The notes: generated from the sequence alone by a model not told the origin. A DNA stretch of 64,000 bases from Lewinellaceae bacterium (GCA_020636195.1 JACJYH010000002.1:62001-126000), one strand, 5' to 3'; counted from the stretch's first letter, positions 9,222 through 18,849 are shown. Numbers and translations: made by a program.

Positions 9222-11573
9222 TTATATTTTAATAAATTTTTGAAAATGTCCTCCCTTCGTATTCAAAAGAAAAATTCCAGAGTTCAACAAACTGACGTCT
9301 ATTTTTCTTCCTTCGGTCATACCTTTCATCACGATGATGCCAAAGTTATTTCTAATTTCAAATTGCACGTCATCTCCTATGTCTATGTCCAATGTATGCA
9401 AAACAGGATTTGGAAATATTTTAAAGCTATTTTGACTAACATTATCAACGGATGAAATTACCGTTCCAATGTAAAAATTGTCAATTCCAACTTCCAAAAT
9501 ATTCAAAGGATTGGTTTCATCAACAGCCTCAAAAGAAAGCTGAAAGTCGCGAGTAAGATCAATGCTTTTTGGAATTTCAATGTCAGTTATTTTTTGCCAC
9601 CCTTCTGTGTTCACATTGTGATTAAAAATCTCATAATTGCCCTGTGCATTTATTACATTAATTTTAAAACCATGTCTCGTCTCATTCTCATTGGCATTGG
9701 TGAAATACCACAAATCGAAGTTGATCGTTGGAGATGGATTATTTTCAATATTCATGATGGGTGAAGTGATTACATAAGGTATAGCATCCACATCTGAATA
9801 ACCAGCACCTGGTATTCCATTCCATGTTACACAAGCTCGATCTCCTAAATCATCGCTGTCTGTAGATGGGGCAGATTCTAAACCATAGTAAAACGTTCCT
9901 CTCGGTTTCTCCATAACCCATGTTTCCTTATTGCTGGTATTAGTCTGCCAGCCATCTGAAAACTCAAAGGTGGTACCATAGCCCCGATGCAGTACTATGG
10001 TATGGTCAGACACTTCTGTGAAATCGAAATCTTCTATGATTTTTGGCAAGTAACCCCAAGATTCTATGATTGCATTTCTTTTGGTTTGTTGTATGCTGAT
10101 GAGTTGTGATCCTTGGATACTGTATTCTGCTGAGAAACTATCTCCCCAAAGTTTCATTTTTCCGTCAATCGGTGATCCACTTTCATCTACCAGACTCACC
10201 ATGACCTGTTTTGTAGGAATCAGCTCCATCTCAACATTAAGGTTGGTGACTTCGCCTCTCACAACTGAAATAGAAATGGTTTTTGTCTTGCAATTGGGAT
10301 TTTCAAATGTCACTTCAATTTCACCTTCAATAAATGTTCCTGTCTTATAACTGCCATTTGGTGTGGTGTAATTGATATTATTTTTATCTCCATGAACAGT
10401 GATTTTAACATTTGGTATAGCCTTACCATTTTGATCAAAAATATTGCCTTCTAGGTATGAAGCTCTGACATAATCCACATCTAAGATGAAAAGCCCATTC
10501 TCTATATCACTGACATAGACTAAATTATTATCTGTGTACGGAAATGCTCCCCAGGCACCATGGTAAGAAGTATGGGCAATGTATATGTCATCCCACGTAT
10601 CGTAATATGCTGTTTCCACTAAATTATCCGGCTTATGAGCGTCGATGACCCTAACACCATCCGTGTACCATGAGGTGACCAAAAAACCATCTTTGAAATG
10701 TGTGTTATGCGGAATTACGCCTGTACTTTCTTTTTCAGCCGGTCTAAACACATCCAATTGCTTGACATTTTTTGGATCGCTGACATCATAAGCAGTTAAG
10801 TAAGCATACGCTCTCTCGTCAGTGGTAAATGCCAAATGATTTTTATCGTCACCCCACACATTATGGGTGAATTGGTTTGGAGTTATGGTATTTGTGACTA
10901 ATTTTGGATTTGATTTATCAGCAATGTCGTAGATACCCATTCTTCCGACATAAATTTCTGATGTATAAAGCGTATCATTCCACACGTAGGCATCATGAGA
11001 ATATTGGAAATTTTCAATTCCCATGTATTCAGGTTTCCAAGGGTCATTGTTTAAGTCAAACATAAGGACACCACCATTTCCAACATTAGATCCGGCTAAA
11101 TAACAAAATCCTTTTGTATCAATGAATAAATTATGACTCTTCCTTAGCAATACGGAATCACCCTGAAGTGGAATTTTTGGTTTGAAAAAATCATGAGTTA
11201 TATTTTCAGGTGCTTCATTCATGTCTATGATGACGATACCATCTGAACCTTGATCCGCAACGACATATAAATAATTTTTATATGCCTTGATGTCTCTCCA
11301 AATAGAGGTAGCTCCAAATGCTTCGTATCTTAGTGTTGGATGTTCAGGATCTTCTAAAGAAAAAATACTCGTTTTATTTGCGTTTCCAATGATGGCGTAT
11401 TGAATACTGTCTTTTTCAAATCCCCAAATATCATTGCTATTTACATCAAATGGGATATGGCTAAGAAGTTTTGCATTCACCGCATCTTGAGTAAATGCGG
11501 GATTGATAAGTGTAGTGGTAGTTAATAAAAAGGTAAGCAAAATCAACCAAATATACTTAAACATAGATGACAT
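9222..11573 (-). CDS. Secreted LVIVD-repeat / choice-of-anchor B-like protein with T9SS type A domain
   Basis: I set the start at ATG 11573 (MSSMFKYIWLILL), which gives a signal peptide ending near PAFTQ and 783 residues; the longer open frame would overlap the preceding gene. The first ~370 residues show propeller-like repeats of the LVIVD type (YLYVVADQGSDGIVIIDM, GLFILDV). A carboxypeptidase-regulatory-like beta domain follows (GNIFDQNGKAIPNVKITV), then a jelly-roll-like domain and a T9SS type A sorting domain (KIFPNPVLHTLDI). It should be exported to the cell surface or medium. The molecular role is unknown; propeller proteins of this type are mostly uncharacterised. It sits 6 bases upstream of pyrR, an odd operon partner. 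Confidence 0.85.
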   Translation of the reverse strand: MSSMFKYIWLILLTFLLTTTTLINPAFTQDAVNAKLLSHIPFDVNSNDIWGFEKDSIQYAIIGNANKTSIFSLEDPEHPTLRYEAFGATSIWRDIKAYKNYLYVVADQGSDGIVIIDMNEAPENITHDFFKPKIPLQGDSVLLRKSHNLFIDTKGFCYLAGSNVGNGGVLMFDLNNDPWKPEYMGIENFQYSHDAYVWNDTLYTSEIYVGRMGIYDIADKSNPKLVTNTITPNQFTHNVWGDDKNHLAFTTDERAYAYLTAYDVSDPKNVKQLDVFRPAEKESTGVIPHNTHFKDGFLVTSWYTDGVRVIDAHKPDNLVETAYYDTWDDIYIAHTSYHGAWGAFPYTDNNLVYVSDIENGLFILDVDYVRASYLEGNIFDQNGKAIPNVKITVHGDKNNINYTTPNGSYKTGTFIEGEIEVTFENPNCKTKTISISVVRGEVTNLNVEMELIPTKQVMVSLVDESGSPIDGKMKLWGDSFSAEYSIQGSQLISIQQTKRNAIIESWGYLPKIIEDFDFTEVSDHTIVLHRGYGTTFEFSDGWQTNTSNKETWVMEKPRGTFYYGLESAPSTDSDDLGDRACVTWNGIPGAGYSDVDAIPYVITSPIMNIENNPSPTINFDLWYFTNANENETRHGFKINVINAQGNYEIFNHNVNTEGWQKITDIEIPKSIDLTRDFQLSFEAVDETNPLNILEVGIDNFYIGTVISSVDNVSQNSFKIFPNPVLHTLDIDIGDDVQFEIRNNFGIIVMKGMTEGRKIDVSLLNSGIFLLNTKGGHFQKFIKI

Positions 11574-11658
11574 TTTATAAAAGACAAAAATAGACGATAA
11601 TGTGACAAATTTTTGAATACTTTTGATATTTAAAAGATATATTAATAAAATATGTGTT

Positions 11659-12801
11659 CTATAATTCAAATTTACCATAGATTGATTCTACAAATGGTCC
11701 GCCTAAAAATGTTCTTGTTGGGAGTTTACTCTGAAGAATGGTACCTTTCCAGTCATGTGTTAGAAGCATATGTGCCACTTCACAAAGAGGAGCGGCAGTT
11801 GTGGTTTGTATCGCTCTGAGCTTTGTCTTGCCAACGTAAGATGGGAATATTTTATAGGATTTTTCCTTCCTTCTTAACCTTCCAAACTTATCCAACCCCT
11901 GCACACTGGCATAAACCACAACAATGTCATCTTCTACACTAGGTATATTTTCTAACATGATCTTTTCCAAGTCTTTGATTCTGTTTTCGCTATAACCCAA
12001 AGTAGATAGCGTATTTTTTACCCACTGATAATGACCCGGATATCTTAGTGTTTTATAATCTAAATCCCTAACTCGGCCTGAGTAGGCGTCAGGAAGATCT
12101 GCTGCGCCTCCTGAAGTGAAATTATCTTCGAATTCGTCACCATCGATGATGATGCGTTCTCTACCGGACAAAGCTGGCACTCTTATCTTTTGGTAGTTTC
12201 TGACAATTTCAGCATCTTTAAGATACTCTGTTGCTACGCCAATTGGGCTCCAGGTGAATGCATAATAATGTGGAGAAGGCGCATTTTTTGAGATGGCACC
12301 AACCTTCATTGAGATGGAATCTACCTTGTCAACTTGATACTTTTCTGTGAATAACTCAAACAACCTATTGGCCAAAACATTGATAAAACCAGGTGCTAAA
12401 CCGGTTTGCAGGACAAAAGCCTTATGGCTGTTTTTTGAAATGTCGATAATTTCTTTTGTCTCTTGCACATATTCAGTAAGATTGGCATAGTGGCAATTAT
12501 ATTTTTGTGCTAAAGTTGCCATTCTTGGAGCCTGACTTCCGGGAAGACAATCTAAAATGATATCGCATTTTTGAAGTGCAGCATTCATTGCATCGTTACT
12601 TCCTGATTCTGACATCAGAATACCCTCCAAAGAAGTGGGTTTTGTGCAGCCTTCTTGCACAAATTTGATGGCAGATTGAATATGGTTTTCAGATACATCA
12701 CCGAAGAAAATGTGACAATCAAAAACTTTCAACTCTGAAAGAATAAGACCTACCGCTTGACCTATGCCACCACTTCCTGCAATAAATATATTCGGTATCA
12801 T
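11659..12801 (-). CDS. Saccharopine dehydrogenase family protein (Lys9-like)
   Basis: This is a 380-residue NAD(P)-dependent enzyme with a Rossmann nucleotide loop at the N-terminus (GSGGIGQAVG, 9-18) and the family features ANLTEYV and TGLAPGF. It resembles the glutamate-forming saccharopine dehydrogenase, which splits saccharopine to glutamate and alpha-aminoadipate semialdehyde. An ALDH7-type dehydrogenase that could oxidise the semialdehyde lies at 32822-34351, so lysine breakdown is a reasonable inference, but no lysine-ketoglutarate reductase is in the window. Carboxynorspermidine-type reductases share this fold and cannot be excluded. On the minus strand TACCTTTG (12870-12863) could be a -7 box, though no TTG sits at the right distance. 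Confidence 0.8.
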   Translation of the reverse strand: MIPNIFIAGSGGIGQAVGLILSELKVFDCHIFFGDVSENHIQSAIKFVQEGCTKPTSLEGILMSESGSNDAMNAALQKCDIILDCLPGSQAPRMATLAQKYNCHYANLTEYVQETKEIIDISKNSHKAFVLQTGLAPGFINVLANRLFELFTEKYQVDKVDSISMKVGAISKNAPSPHYYAFTWSPIGVATEYLKDAEIVRNYQKIRVPALSGRERIIIDGDEFEDNFTSGGAADLPDAYSGRVRDLDYKTLRYPGHYQWVKNTLSTLGYSENRIKDLEKIMLENIPSVEDDIVVVYASVQGLDKFGRLRRKEKSYKIFPSYVGKTKLRAIQTTTAAPLCEVAHMLLTHDWKGTILQSKLPTRTFLGGPFVESIYGKFEL

Positions 12802-12996
12802 GTGTTAAAATTTATTTGGAAAAAAACTGTAAAATGCCAAAAAAATCATCGTTGGCTTGGCACAAAGGTAACGCTTTAAACTGTATTTTAAGCTTATATT
12901 GAGTTCAAATCATTACTAAATAGTATGTACGATTTACACCATTATTCATAATGAAATATCTTATAAAAGACCATTTATTCTTTCAATTGTATAACT

Positions 12997-14283
12997 TTGT
13001 GGTTTATACCCTTCAAATCTGAGCTTTTGATAATTCTCATCAGTGTATTACTTTTATTAGCTTATATCTTTGATATTACCTCTTCAAGGACTAAAGTTCC
13101 TTCGGTTATACTCTTGCTGGTTTTAGGTTGGGGAGTAAGTTATCTCGTAGAATTTTTTAAGATACCAGTTCCGGATTTATCGCCGATACTGCCCATGTTG
13201 GGAACCATTGGGTTGATATTGATTGTTTTGGAAGGTTCGCTCGAACTCGAATTGAACAAATCAAAATTGAGCATAATAAGGCAAACATCATTATTGGCAT
13301 TGGTACCTATGTTGTTGCTAAGTTTTGCATTAGGATATGCTTTTCAGTTTTTTGGTGATACAACTTTCAAAATTGGCTTTGCAAACGCCATTCCTTTCGC
13401 CATCATCAGTAGTGCCATAGCCATCCCAAGCGCACAAAACTTGAGTCCGAAAAACAAAGAGTTTATCACCTATGAAAGTAGTTTGTCAGATATATATGGT
13501 GTCATTTTATTCAATTTCATCACTTCCAAAGACAATATTCAGACAGACTCAGTCACTGATTTTGGCCTTAATTTATTTGTGATTTTATTGATTACCATCG
13601 TCTCTACATTAGGTTTAGCGCTGTTATTAAGCAAGATAAAACATCATGTCAAATTTGTTCCTATCATTTTGATGATACTATTGATCTATGATATTTCCAA
13701 AATTTATCACCTTCCGGCATTGATTTTTATTCTGCTGTTTGGGATCTTTTTAGGAAATTTAGATGAAATAAAACACATCAAATATATAGAGAAATTACAG
13801 CCTGAAATACTTGACAAGGAAGTACACAAGTTTAAAGAATTGACTACGGAATTTGCTTTTTTAGTTAGGGCGTTGTTTTTCTTATTGTTTGGGTTTTTGA
13901 TAAAAACCTCTGAATTATTGAATTCAAGTACAATTTTTTGGGCAATTGGAATCACCATTGGTATTTTTATGATTCGAATGATATTTTTGAGAGTATTCGA
14001 TCTCAAACCAAAACCGTTGCTCTATATAGCTCCTCGTGGTTTGATTACCATTTTATTATTCATGTCGATTCCTGTTTCACAAAAAATTGTGGTTGCCAAT
14101 AAGCCATTAATTATTCAAGTCATTATTCTATCCGCATTGGTGATGATGTTCGGAATGATGACCCATAAAACTGAGAAAACCAAAAAGAAAGATGTGAAAG
14201 ACCTTGCAAATTCTGACGAGAATTCATTGGATTCATCAGATACTTCTCCAACTCCTTCTGATGACGTGATATTATCAGAGTAA
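12997..14283 (+). CDS. Cation:proton antiporter (CPA1/CPA2-type)
   Basis: This 428-residue inner-membrane protein has about 11-12 hydrophobic helices, with a typical antiporter core (IGLILIVLEGSLELE, ISSAIAIPSAQNL, ESSLSDIYGVILF). It would exchange Na+ or K+ for protons to control pH and salt. The frame contains no early ATG: an in-frame stop lies at 12964 and the first usable start is TTG at 12997, so a TTG start is the best call. The C-terminal ~40 residues are cytoplasmic, first basic (KTEKTKKKD) and then acidic and Ser-rich, possibly regulatory. It stands alone and converges on the YciI-like gene. The 163-base gap after it holds no clear terminator. Confidence 0.85.
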   Translation: MWFIPFKSELLIILISVLLLLAYIFDITSSRTKVPSVILLLVLGWGVSYLVEFFKIPVPDLSPILPMLGTIGLILIVLEGSLELELNKSKLSIIRQTSLLALVPMLLLSFALGYAFQFFGDTTFKIGFANAIPFAIISSAIAIPSAQNLSPKNKEFITYESSLSDIYGVILFNFITSKDNIQTDSVTDFGLNLFVILLITIVSTLGLALLLSKIKHHVKFVPIILMILLIYDISKIYHLPALIFILLFGIFLGNLDEIKHIKYIEKLQPEILDKEVHKFKELTTEFAFLVRALFFLLFGFLIKTSELLNSSTIFWAIGITIGIFMIRMIFLRVFDLKPKPLLYIAPRGLITILLFMSIPVSQKIVVANKPLIIQVIILSALVMMFGMMTHKTEKTKKKDVKDLANSDENSLDSSDTSPTPSDDVILSE

Positions 14284-14446
14284 GAGTATTTTTAAATTTT
14301 GTTTTTGGACAATAAAATGGAATTATTTTGGGCTAAAAAAGGCAAATTTTACAGTCGAATGAGGGCAATTCAACGAATAATTTAACGAATTTGTAGCCAA
14401 AATCCAACATTTTCTTGCTAAAGGATAAATTTTAAACATTCTCTAA

Positions 14447-14920
14447 CTACGGTTTGACCTTCCAAATTTTATCTGCTATTTCTAGGTAAGCAGATAGTGC
14501 TGCTGAGCCGTACCAAGGGATGATTTCTGCTTTTAAAATATGGTTTTCGATAGCAGGGTCACGATCCAAAAATGATTTTACTTCAGTTGTTTCAGATGAG
14601 TTGAATATAAATAATCCCCTGTATTGCTTATCATTTTTTCCAAATGGGCCTGCAACTATGAGTTTACCTTCTTTGACCAGAGCTTGGATGTTGAGAAGAT
14701 GACCTTTGAAACACTTTTGCACAAAATCCTTATCCGAATACGTGGAATCTCCTGATGTCAGTAAAACGAAAGTAAACATCTTCATGCCGTAGTCATCAGC
14801 CCCATATATCTTAACCAAAGCCGTGTCAAGATTTGGATTTGACTGGGCATTCAGGTCTTGTTTAGGTAAAAAAAAGAACATTAATGTAAATAAATATAAA
14901 ATATACAATGGATTATACAT
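14447..14920 (-). CDS. Exported YciI-like protein
   Basis: This is a 157-residue protein. Residues 1-26 form a signal peptide (hydrophobic core LFTLMFFF, cleavage near LNAQ). The rest matches the YciI/YCII fold, a ferredoxin-like dimer, with the characteristic GHLLNIQALVKEGKLIVAGPFG segment. Most YciI proteins are cytoplasmic and of unknown or muconolactone-isomerase-like activity; this one appears to be exported. It is the last of three minus-strand genes for exported proteins (15 bases after the Ycf48-like gene), which suggests a shared envelope role that cannot be named from sequence. Confidence 0.8.
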   Translation of the reverse strand: MYNPLYILYLFTLMFFFLPKQDLNAQSNPNLDTALVKIYGADDYGMKMFTFVLLTSGDSTYSDKDFVQKCFKGHLLNIQALVKEGKLIVAGPFGKNDKQYRGLFIFNSSETTEVKSFLDRDPAIENHILKAEIIPWYGSAALSAYLEIADKIWKVKP

Positions 14921-14935
14921 GATAAAAAATTAAAT

Positions 14936-15901
14936 TTAAATGTTTGTCTTGATCTGAACTAATAAACCTTCACTTCCACATAGGATGTATTCTGATGGTG
15001 CTGTTTTTATACTACCATAGATATCAACATTTTTAGAAAGCCTATGATAATTCCAATTTTCGCCCCTATCAACACTGATCCAAAATTTACCATCATTGCC
15101 ACAAATCATCAATTCTCCATTATCAAATTGCACAATAGCTCTAAAAGCATTGAATCCTGCATGAGTGATTTTCGGTGAAAAGTTTGACCAATGTTTCCCA
15201 CCATCGATTGTTTTAAGCATTTTACCATTGTACCCAATGATGATGCCGGAAGAGTCATCCATCATAATTCCAGATGCAAAAAAATCCCCATCATTGGGCA
15301 ATAGCGTCCAAGCAATAGAATCAATTGGTGAAGTCATAATATTTCCCCATCCGAATGCAACAATCAGCGAATCGGTAATGAGCGCATCAGATATCTCAAA
15401 TGGGAAAAAATAGGTTGTGTCTATTTGGTACGTGTTGTTGATTTTATACACATATCCGTGCTCATTGGATTTCCCACCGAAAGCAAAGAAATTATCCTTT
15501 ACTTCGTGTATTCTCATCAAAATGTTCCAATGGGACAATCGATAAAATTGCCAATCGCCTTCTTGGTGTGCCTTACGATACAAGTAACCATCTGTTCCAA
15601 CAGTGAGAAGCTCATCGGAAGATGTACGACACAAATCAAAGAGCCCTTTATTAGAGATGGAATCTATTTTTATATGACTCAAACTTAAATCGGAATTCAA
15701 TGCAAATCCTTCCGACCAAACATACCCGCCAATAGCGGTAATCTTTTGATTTGAATTAAGATCGATATCATACCATGTATCTTTTGTAAGTGTATCTACA
15801 TAATTTTCTAAGACCAGTTTTTCCGGTTTCGTGCATGATGTGATAAAAAGTATGGATAAAAAATACAGACGAATGGTGGAATTCATTCTTTTAATTGCCA
15901 T
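14936..15901 (-). CDS. Ycf48/BNR-like beta-propeller lipoprotein
   Basis: The protein has 321 residues with a lipoprotein signal (LSILFITSC, Cys23 from this start). The mature part has propeller blades of the BNR/Ycf48 kind: GIIIGYNGKMLKTIDGGKHW, ICGNDGKFWISVDRGENW and ILCGSEGLLVQI. Ycf48-type proteins assist photosystem II assembly in phototrophs; in Bacteroidota the fold is generic and the ligand unknown. The chosen ATG at 15901 overlaps the upstream stop by 11 bases; an in-frame ATG at 15886, just after that stop and preceded by AAAAGA, would give the same lipobox and is equally plausible. It is the middle gene of a three-gene set of exported proteins. Confidence 0.8.
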   Translation of the reverse strand: MAIKRMNSTIRLYFLSILFITSCTKPEKLVLENYVDTLTKDTWYDIDLNSNQKITAIGGYVWSEGFALNSDLSLSHIKIDSISNKGLFDLCRTSSDELLTVGTDGYLYRKAHQEGDWQFYRLSHWNILMRIHEVKDNFFAFGGKSNEHGYVYKINNTYQIDTTYFFPFEISDALITDSLIVAFGWGNIMTSPIDSIAWTLLPNDGDFFASGIMMDDSSGIIIGYNGKMLKTIDGGKHWSNFSPKITHAGFNAFRAIVQFDNGELMICGNDGKFWISVDRGENWNYHRLSKNVDIYGSIKTAPSEYILCGSEGLLVQIKTNI

Positions 15902-16385
15902 TCGCTACTCTGCCAAAAACAGGAAAACTACTACTACCATAATGTGAATATTTCAGCTTGTATGGAAGAGATTGTTTGGTATATTGATGAGCGAAGGCAT
16001 TGAGCATGTCTTTGACAACATCATAATTGAGATTTTTACTATTTGGTTTTGGATAAAAAAAGATATAATCAATTTTTCCACTTTCATCCCAAAAGACATT
16101 CATCCATAATTTTACACCTTTTAGGTCATAATGAATGCTTTCAGCATAAACCTCAATGTCTTTCATGAGGCTTATCCACAAGTCATAAGATTTGTCCATG
16201 TCAGCATCACAAACGGCAAAAAGCATAGTATTATATGCTTTGACAAGGTTTTCATACTTGGATTCTTCTTCTCCGATGTAGTATGCAACCTGCCTGTTTT
16301 GGATCAGTTCATTAAACTGACCTATGGCGCTTGTCCATGGTGTCAAGAATAGTGAAAACAGAAAAAAAACCTTATACATCGACAT
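15891..16385 (-). CDS. Hypothetical exported protein, weakly TonB-C-like
   Basis: I do not recognise this 164-residue protein with confidence. Residues 1-23 form a signal peptide (VFFLFSLFLTPW, cleavage near SAIGQ). The middle part is helical and acidic. Residues ~105-150 (KLWMNVFWDESGKIDYIFFYPKP) have the strand pattern seen in C-terminal domains of TonB-like proteins, where a residue run such as V-x-V-x-x-D-x-x-G precedes a helix; the resemblance is weak. It leads a three-gene minus-strand group with the propeller lipoprotein (11-base overlap) and the exported YciI-like protein. The divergent tadA gene begins 109 bases away. Confidence 0.65.
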   Translation of the reverse strand: MSMYKVFFLFSLFLTPWTSAIGQFNELIQNRQVAYYIGEEESKYENLVKAYNTMLFAVCDADMDKSYDLWISLMKDIEVYAESIHYDLKGVKLWMNVFWDESGKIDYIFFYPKPNSKNLNYDVVKDMLNAFAHQYTKQSLPYKLKYSHYGSSSFPVFGRVANGN

Positions 16386-16493
16386 AAAGTATTATGATTG
16401 GATAACGAAGGTAAACATATTAATGTTATTTGTGAAGGATTGGAATAAAAAAATTTTCCAAATATATTTTTACTTTGCATCAAAATTGATGTT

Positions 16494-16937
16494 ATGTTAA
16501 CAGTTTTTACGGATGAGTACTTCATGATGCAAGCCATAAAGGAAGCTGAAAAAGCAGCTTTGGCTGATGAAGTACCTATTGGTGCCGTTATAGTGTGCAA
16601 GAACAACATCATTGCCAAATCACACAATCAAACCGAAGTTTTAAATGATGTGACAGCACACGCTGAGATATTGGCAATTACTTCTGCTTGTGCACATTTG
16701 GGAAGCAAATACTTGAAGTCTTGTACCATGTATGTGACTATGGAACCATGTGTGATGTGTGCTGGAGCAATATTTTGGTCACAGATTGGTAAAGTTGTAT
16801 TCGGAGCCAGTGATGATAAAAGAGGCTTTATGAGGTATGGCAAAGAACTTTTGCATCCAAAAACGAAACTGGAATTTGGCGTATGCCATGAACAATGTGG
16901 ATCTATGGTGAGACATTTTTTTGCAAAAAAGCGTTAG
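16494..16937 (+). CDS. tadA: tRNA-specific adenosine deaminase
   Basis: This 147-residue zinc deaminase converts adenosine 34 to inosine in the tRNA-Arg(ACG) anticodon, allowing wobble decoding. The catalytic signature is complete: HAE (56-58) and PCVMC (85-89), giving one His and two Cys zinc ligands and the proton-shuttle Glu58. Length is typical of bacterial TadA. It is the first gene of a plus-strand run of six (to 21569) and lies 31 bases before rimK. A TTACTTTG box at 16470-16477 is a near match to the Bacteroidota -7 element. Confidence 0.95.
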   Translation: MLTVFTDEYFMMQAIKEAEKAALADEVPIGAVIVCKNNIIAKSHNQTEVLNDVTAHAEILAITSACAHLGSKYLKSCTMYVTMEPCVMCAGAIFWSQIGKVVFGASDDKRGFMRYGKELLHPKTKLEFGVCHEQCGSMVRHFFAKKR

Positions 16938-16968
16938 TAATTTTTTAAAATTTCCATTTTTAATATAA

Positions 16969-17850
16969 GTGAATATCGTCATTTTATCCAGAAACACAAG
17001 CTTGTACAGCACAGACAGCTTGGTAAGAGCATGCAGACTTAGAAATCATCATGTGAGAGTCATAGATCATATGTATTGCGACTTGCTGATCGAAAATGGA
17101 AAGTCAAAAGTGTACTTCAATAACCAGGAAATCGCTCATGTAGATGCCATCATACCGCGAATAGGATCTTCTGCAACAACACATGGAGCATCTGTTATAA
17201 GGCAATTTGAATCTAAGGGAGTGATCACCACACTAAATTCTACAGGATTGTTAATGGCAAGGGATAAACTAAGTTGTCTTCAGATTTTAGAAAATCATCA
17301 AATTCCGGTTCCGAAAACCATTTATATCAGCAATTCACTCAGTATAGAATACCTACTACGACAAATGGAAGAGTTTCCTACCGTGATAAAACTAGTGTCC
17401 GGAACCCAAGGATTGGGTGTGATATTGGCAGAGAATTATAAGAATGCGGAGTCTATCATAGAAGCATTTTATGCGACACGCGAAAAGGTGATATTACAAA
17501 AATTTATAAAAGAAGCCCAAGGCGCAGATTTAAGAGCATTTGTAGTGGATGGAAGGATCGTAGCTTCCATGAAACGCCAAGCAAAAGAAGGGGAATTTAG
17601 GTCTAACTTACATAGAGGCGCATCAGCAAATACAATTTTATTGACTGAACGTGAAGCAGAAGTGGCCATCAGTGCTGTAAAAGCTTTACAGCTCAGTGTG
17701 GCTGGAGTGGATATGTTGCAAACTCTACATGGCCCTGTTGTTCTTGAGGTTAATGCTTCTCCCGGATTAGAAGGCATAGAAACTGTCACTGGTGCCAATG
17801 TCAGCGGTGAAATTGTGAGATTTTTGGAAAGTAGATGGGCAAAAAAATAA
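16969..17850 (+). CDS. rimK: RimK-family ATP-grasp glutamate ligase
   Basis: The 293-residue protein has the RimK layout: an N-terminal pre-ATP-grasp domain (IVILSRN, DAIIPRIG) and an ATP-grasp domain from ~100 on (KLVSGTQGLGVILAE, AGVDML, VLEVNASPGLEGIE). RimK adds glutamate residues to the C-terminus of ribosomal protein S6; animal relatives make N-acetylaspartylglutamate or beta-citrylglutamate. The start is GTG at 16969, giving MNIVILSRN, which matches the family N-terminus. The next gene, an aspartoacylase/succinylglutamate desuccinylase relative, starts 3 bases after the stop, so the two are surely coexpressed. The pairing leaves open whether the target is S6 or a small acylamino acid. 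Confidence 0.9.
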   Translation: MNIVILSRNTSLYSTDSLVRACRLRNHHVRVIDHMYCDLLIENGKSKVYFNNQEIAHVDAIIPRIGSSATTHGASVIRQFESKGVITTLNSTGLLMARDKLSCLQILENHQIPVPKTIYISNSLSIEYLLRQMEEFPTVIKLVSGTQGLGVILAENYKNAESIIEAFYATREKVILQKFIKEAQGADLRAFVVDGRIVASMKRQAKEGEFRSNLHRGASANTILLTEREAEVAISAVKALQLSVAGVDMLQTLHGPVVLEVNASPGLEGIETVTGANVSGEIVRFLESRWAKK

Positions 17851-17853
17851 ACC

Positions 17854-18849
17854 ATGTTTGAAAGTATTCGAAATTCAAGATTTTCGATTGAAGAGAACCT
17901 TCATATCAATGGTGAAGGCGTCAAGAAAAATGTCTTGAATACACTTAAAATTAATGTAGGTAAGATTCCATCCGATAATAGAATCCATGTATTTGCTCAT
18001 GTCATGGACACCGATTGTCCTGGTCCACGTATGTTGGTCATCGGTGGCATTCATGGCAATGAAATCAATGGTGTTGAAATCGTAAGAAGACTCATTGAAA
18101 ATAAAATTTATGATAAATTGCATCGAGGTAGCTTGATCATCATTCCTCTATTGAACGTATATGGATTTATCAATTTTTCTAGAGATGTTTTTGATGGAAA
18201 GGATGTGAATAGGTCATTTCCAGGTCATTTAAACGGTTCATTGGCATCTCGAGTGGCGAGGGTCTTGACAAAGTACTTTCTTCCGGTTGTTGACGTTGCC
18301 ATGGATTTTCATACCGGCGGCAATGCCAGATTCAACTATCCACAAATCAGGTTCAATAAAAATGATCCGAGGGCTCGAGATATGGCCTTGGCAAGCAATG
18401 TGCCTTTTATCATTGAACAGCCATTGTTAGCACATTCATTTAGGAAGTCATCCTATGATATGAAGGTGCCTGCTGTCGTTTATGAAGGTGGGGAATCTAT
18501 CCGCCTCAATGGTCATGCAATCCAAACAGGGTATGATTCAATTCTCCATGTTTTACAGGCCATGGACATGATTGATGCACCTATTGCACCGAAAAAGGAA
18601 AACCAAATTTTAATAAAAAAAACAACATGGATCAGGGCCTCTGATGCAGGCATGTTTATATGGCTAAAACAATCTGGCGATGAGGTATCAGTAGGAGAGA
18701 TATTAGGGCAAATTAAAGATCCATTCGGATTAAAATCTGTCAATGTGATCTCAAAATTCAAGGGATATATCATTGGACACAATAATGCCAGTGTTGTGTA
18801 TTTGGGTGATGCACTATTTCATATTGGTGTTGAATTTGAAAATATATGA
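17854..18849 (+). CDS. Succinylglutamate desuccinylase/aspartoacylase family zinc hydrolase
   Basis: The 331-residue M14-like zinc hydrolase carries the ligand motif HGNE (67-70), DVNRSFPG (117-124), and the third zinc ligand in DFHTGG (151-156). The C-terminal ~85 residues form a separate beta domain (WIRASDAGMFIWLKQSGDEVSVGEILGQI has a biotinyl/lipoyl-like look), as in many bacterial members. Family members deacylate N-succinylglutamate or N-acetylaspartate. No arginine-succinyltransferase (AST) genes are nearby, so the partner is more likely the adjacent RimK-like ligase. The stop overlaps the folC start (ATGA), indicating translational coupling. Confidence 0.87.
   Translation: MFESIRNSRFSIEENLHINGEGVKKNVLNTLKINVGKIPSDNRIHVFAHVMDTDCPGPRMLVIGGIHGNEINGVEIVRRLIENKIYDKLHRGSLIIIPLLNVYGFINFSRDVFDGKDVNRSFPGHLNGSLASRVARVLTKYFLPVVDVAMDFHTGGNARFNYPQIRFNKNDPRARDMALASNVPFIIEQPLLAHSFRKSSYDMKVPAVVYEGGESIRLNGHAIQTGYDSILHVLQAMDMIDAPIAPKKENQILIKKTTWIRASDAGMFIWLKQSGDEVSVGEILGQIKDPFGLKSVNVISKFKGYIIGHNNASVVYLGDALFHIGVEFENI

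Noticed and set aside
11574..11678. Longer N-terminus for the secreted propeller protein
   Set aside because: It would overlap the upstream gene and place a non-signal stretch before a good signal peptide; ATG 11573 is better.
14284..14446. Partial inverted similarity TTTTGGGCTA / TAGCCAAAAT after the antiporter gene
   Set aside because: The arms are 60 bases apart with a mismatch, and no T-tract follows; not a terminator or operator I can support.
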